Shown piece by piece: positions 63,791 through 64,000 of a stretch of DNA of 64,000 nt (positions are counted from its first letter, which is position 1; every line of letters begins with the position of its first letter). A program made the position numbers and the translations under genes. The stretch is from assembly GCF_040126305.1 (NCBI RefSeq), contig NZ_CP149510.1, positions 107,001 through 171,000 on the forward strand. The letters run 5' to 3'. Source of the DNA: Pararhizobium sp. A13 (GTDB taxonomy: Bacteria; Pseudomonadota; Alphaproteobacteria; Rhizobiales; Rhizobiaceae). The notes below the pieces were generated by a model. That model made no database searches. It was given only the letters and a program-made list of their open reading frames with translations, and was not told the DNA's origin.

Positions 63791-64000
63791 ATGCAGCGGA
63801 TCGTCAATGCCGTGAAAACCAACCTCCTCCGCATGCTCGTGACATTGATGGCTGTCTTCAGCCTCGTGTCCGTTTCGCACGCGCAGAGTGCCAACGGCTC
63901 CCAGTACACGATGCAGGAAATCGTCGATGCCGGTCACGGCTTCTTCGGATCGACATCCGGCGGCCTTGCCAAAGTGGTCGAGAACGCATTTTCCAAATAC
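63791..64000 (+). CDS. eipA: EipA-family (DUF1134) envelope integrity protein, N-terminal part
   Basis: The first 70 codons; the gene runs off the right edge. Signal peptide (about 1-33, ending SHAQS) followed by TMQEIVDAGHGFFGSTSGGL, the opening of DUF1134. Brucella EipA, also beside chpT/ctrA, is a periplasmic protein for envelope integrity whose promoter is controlled by CtrA. GGAGAAAACT precedes ATG 63791. Confidence 0.85.
   Translation, partial: MQRIVNAVKTNLLRMLVTLMAVFSLVSVSHAQSANGSQYTMQEIVDAGHGFFGSTSGGLAKVVENAFSKY

Overview
The window looks like about 64 kb of the main chromosome of an alphaproteobacterium of the Rhizobiaceae (Rhizobium/Agrobacterium group). The evidence is its high GC content, the gene order argH-lptM-lysA-TIGR02302, cobS-cobT beside a J-domain gene and bolA, aroK-aroB-corC divergent from xerD-accA, and above all a ctrA-sciP-chpT-eipA block. 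I see no insertion sequences, prophage, CRISPR array or rRNA. There is one tRNA.

Layout. 1-8.4 kb: tail of a hydroxyacyl-CoA dehydrogenase, an EAL phosphodiesterase, a TlpA-like thioredoxin, then argH, lptM, lysA and a large DUF4175/TIGR02302 membrane protein. 8.8-19.0 kb: an accessory-looking polysaccharide locus with an ArnT-like glycosyltransferase, two GH26-like secreted hydrolases at its flanks, a small lipoprotein, and an operon of UDP-xylose synthase, UDP-glucose 4-epimerase, a processive GT2 synthase, UDP-glucose dehydrogenase and a 26-residue peptide. 19.2-23.8 kb: cpdR, hpt, a DUF3426-like protein, ftsE-ftsX (with a perfect TTAA-N7-TTAA CtrA-type site upstream) and a YdcF protein. 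23.9-33.2 kb: plsC, a ChaC-like gene, DUF2125, tyrC-hisC, methyltransferase/gloB/cupin, a DMT transporter, DUF3108 and rpmB. 33.3-42.4 kb: a YhhQ transporter, a phytase-like esterase, cobT-cobS, a J-domain protein, bolA, a caspase-like peptidase and a CorC protein.

42.4-57.0 kb: aroB-aroK, a 49-residue membrane protein with xerD, accA, an L,D-transpeptidase with tusA, a truncated DUF930 gene, a CobW GTPase with a D,D-carboxypeptidase, an M20 hydrolase with an Lrp regulator, an alcohol dehydrogenase divergent from an AraC regulator, small envelope proteins and tRNA-Met(CAT). 57.2-64 kb: mnmA, a LuxR-type regulator, then sciP, a GNAT protein, a FliJ-like protein, ctrA, an atypical receiver protein, chpT and the start of eipA.

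Two systems stand out. One is the polysaccharide locus, where precursor synthesis (UDP-Xyl, UDP-Gal, UDP-GlcA), a membrane synthase and two putative glycanases sit together without Wzx/Wzy. The other is the CtrA control circuit: the regulator (ctrA), its inhibitor (sciP), a phosphotransferase (chpT), the degradation adaptor regulator (cpdR) and likely outputs (ftsEX, eipA, a FliJ-like protein) lie in one window, with CtrA-type and CcrM-type (GANTC) sites in the intergenic regions.
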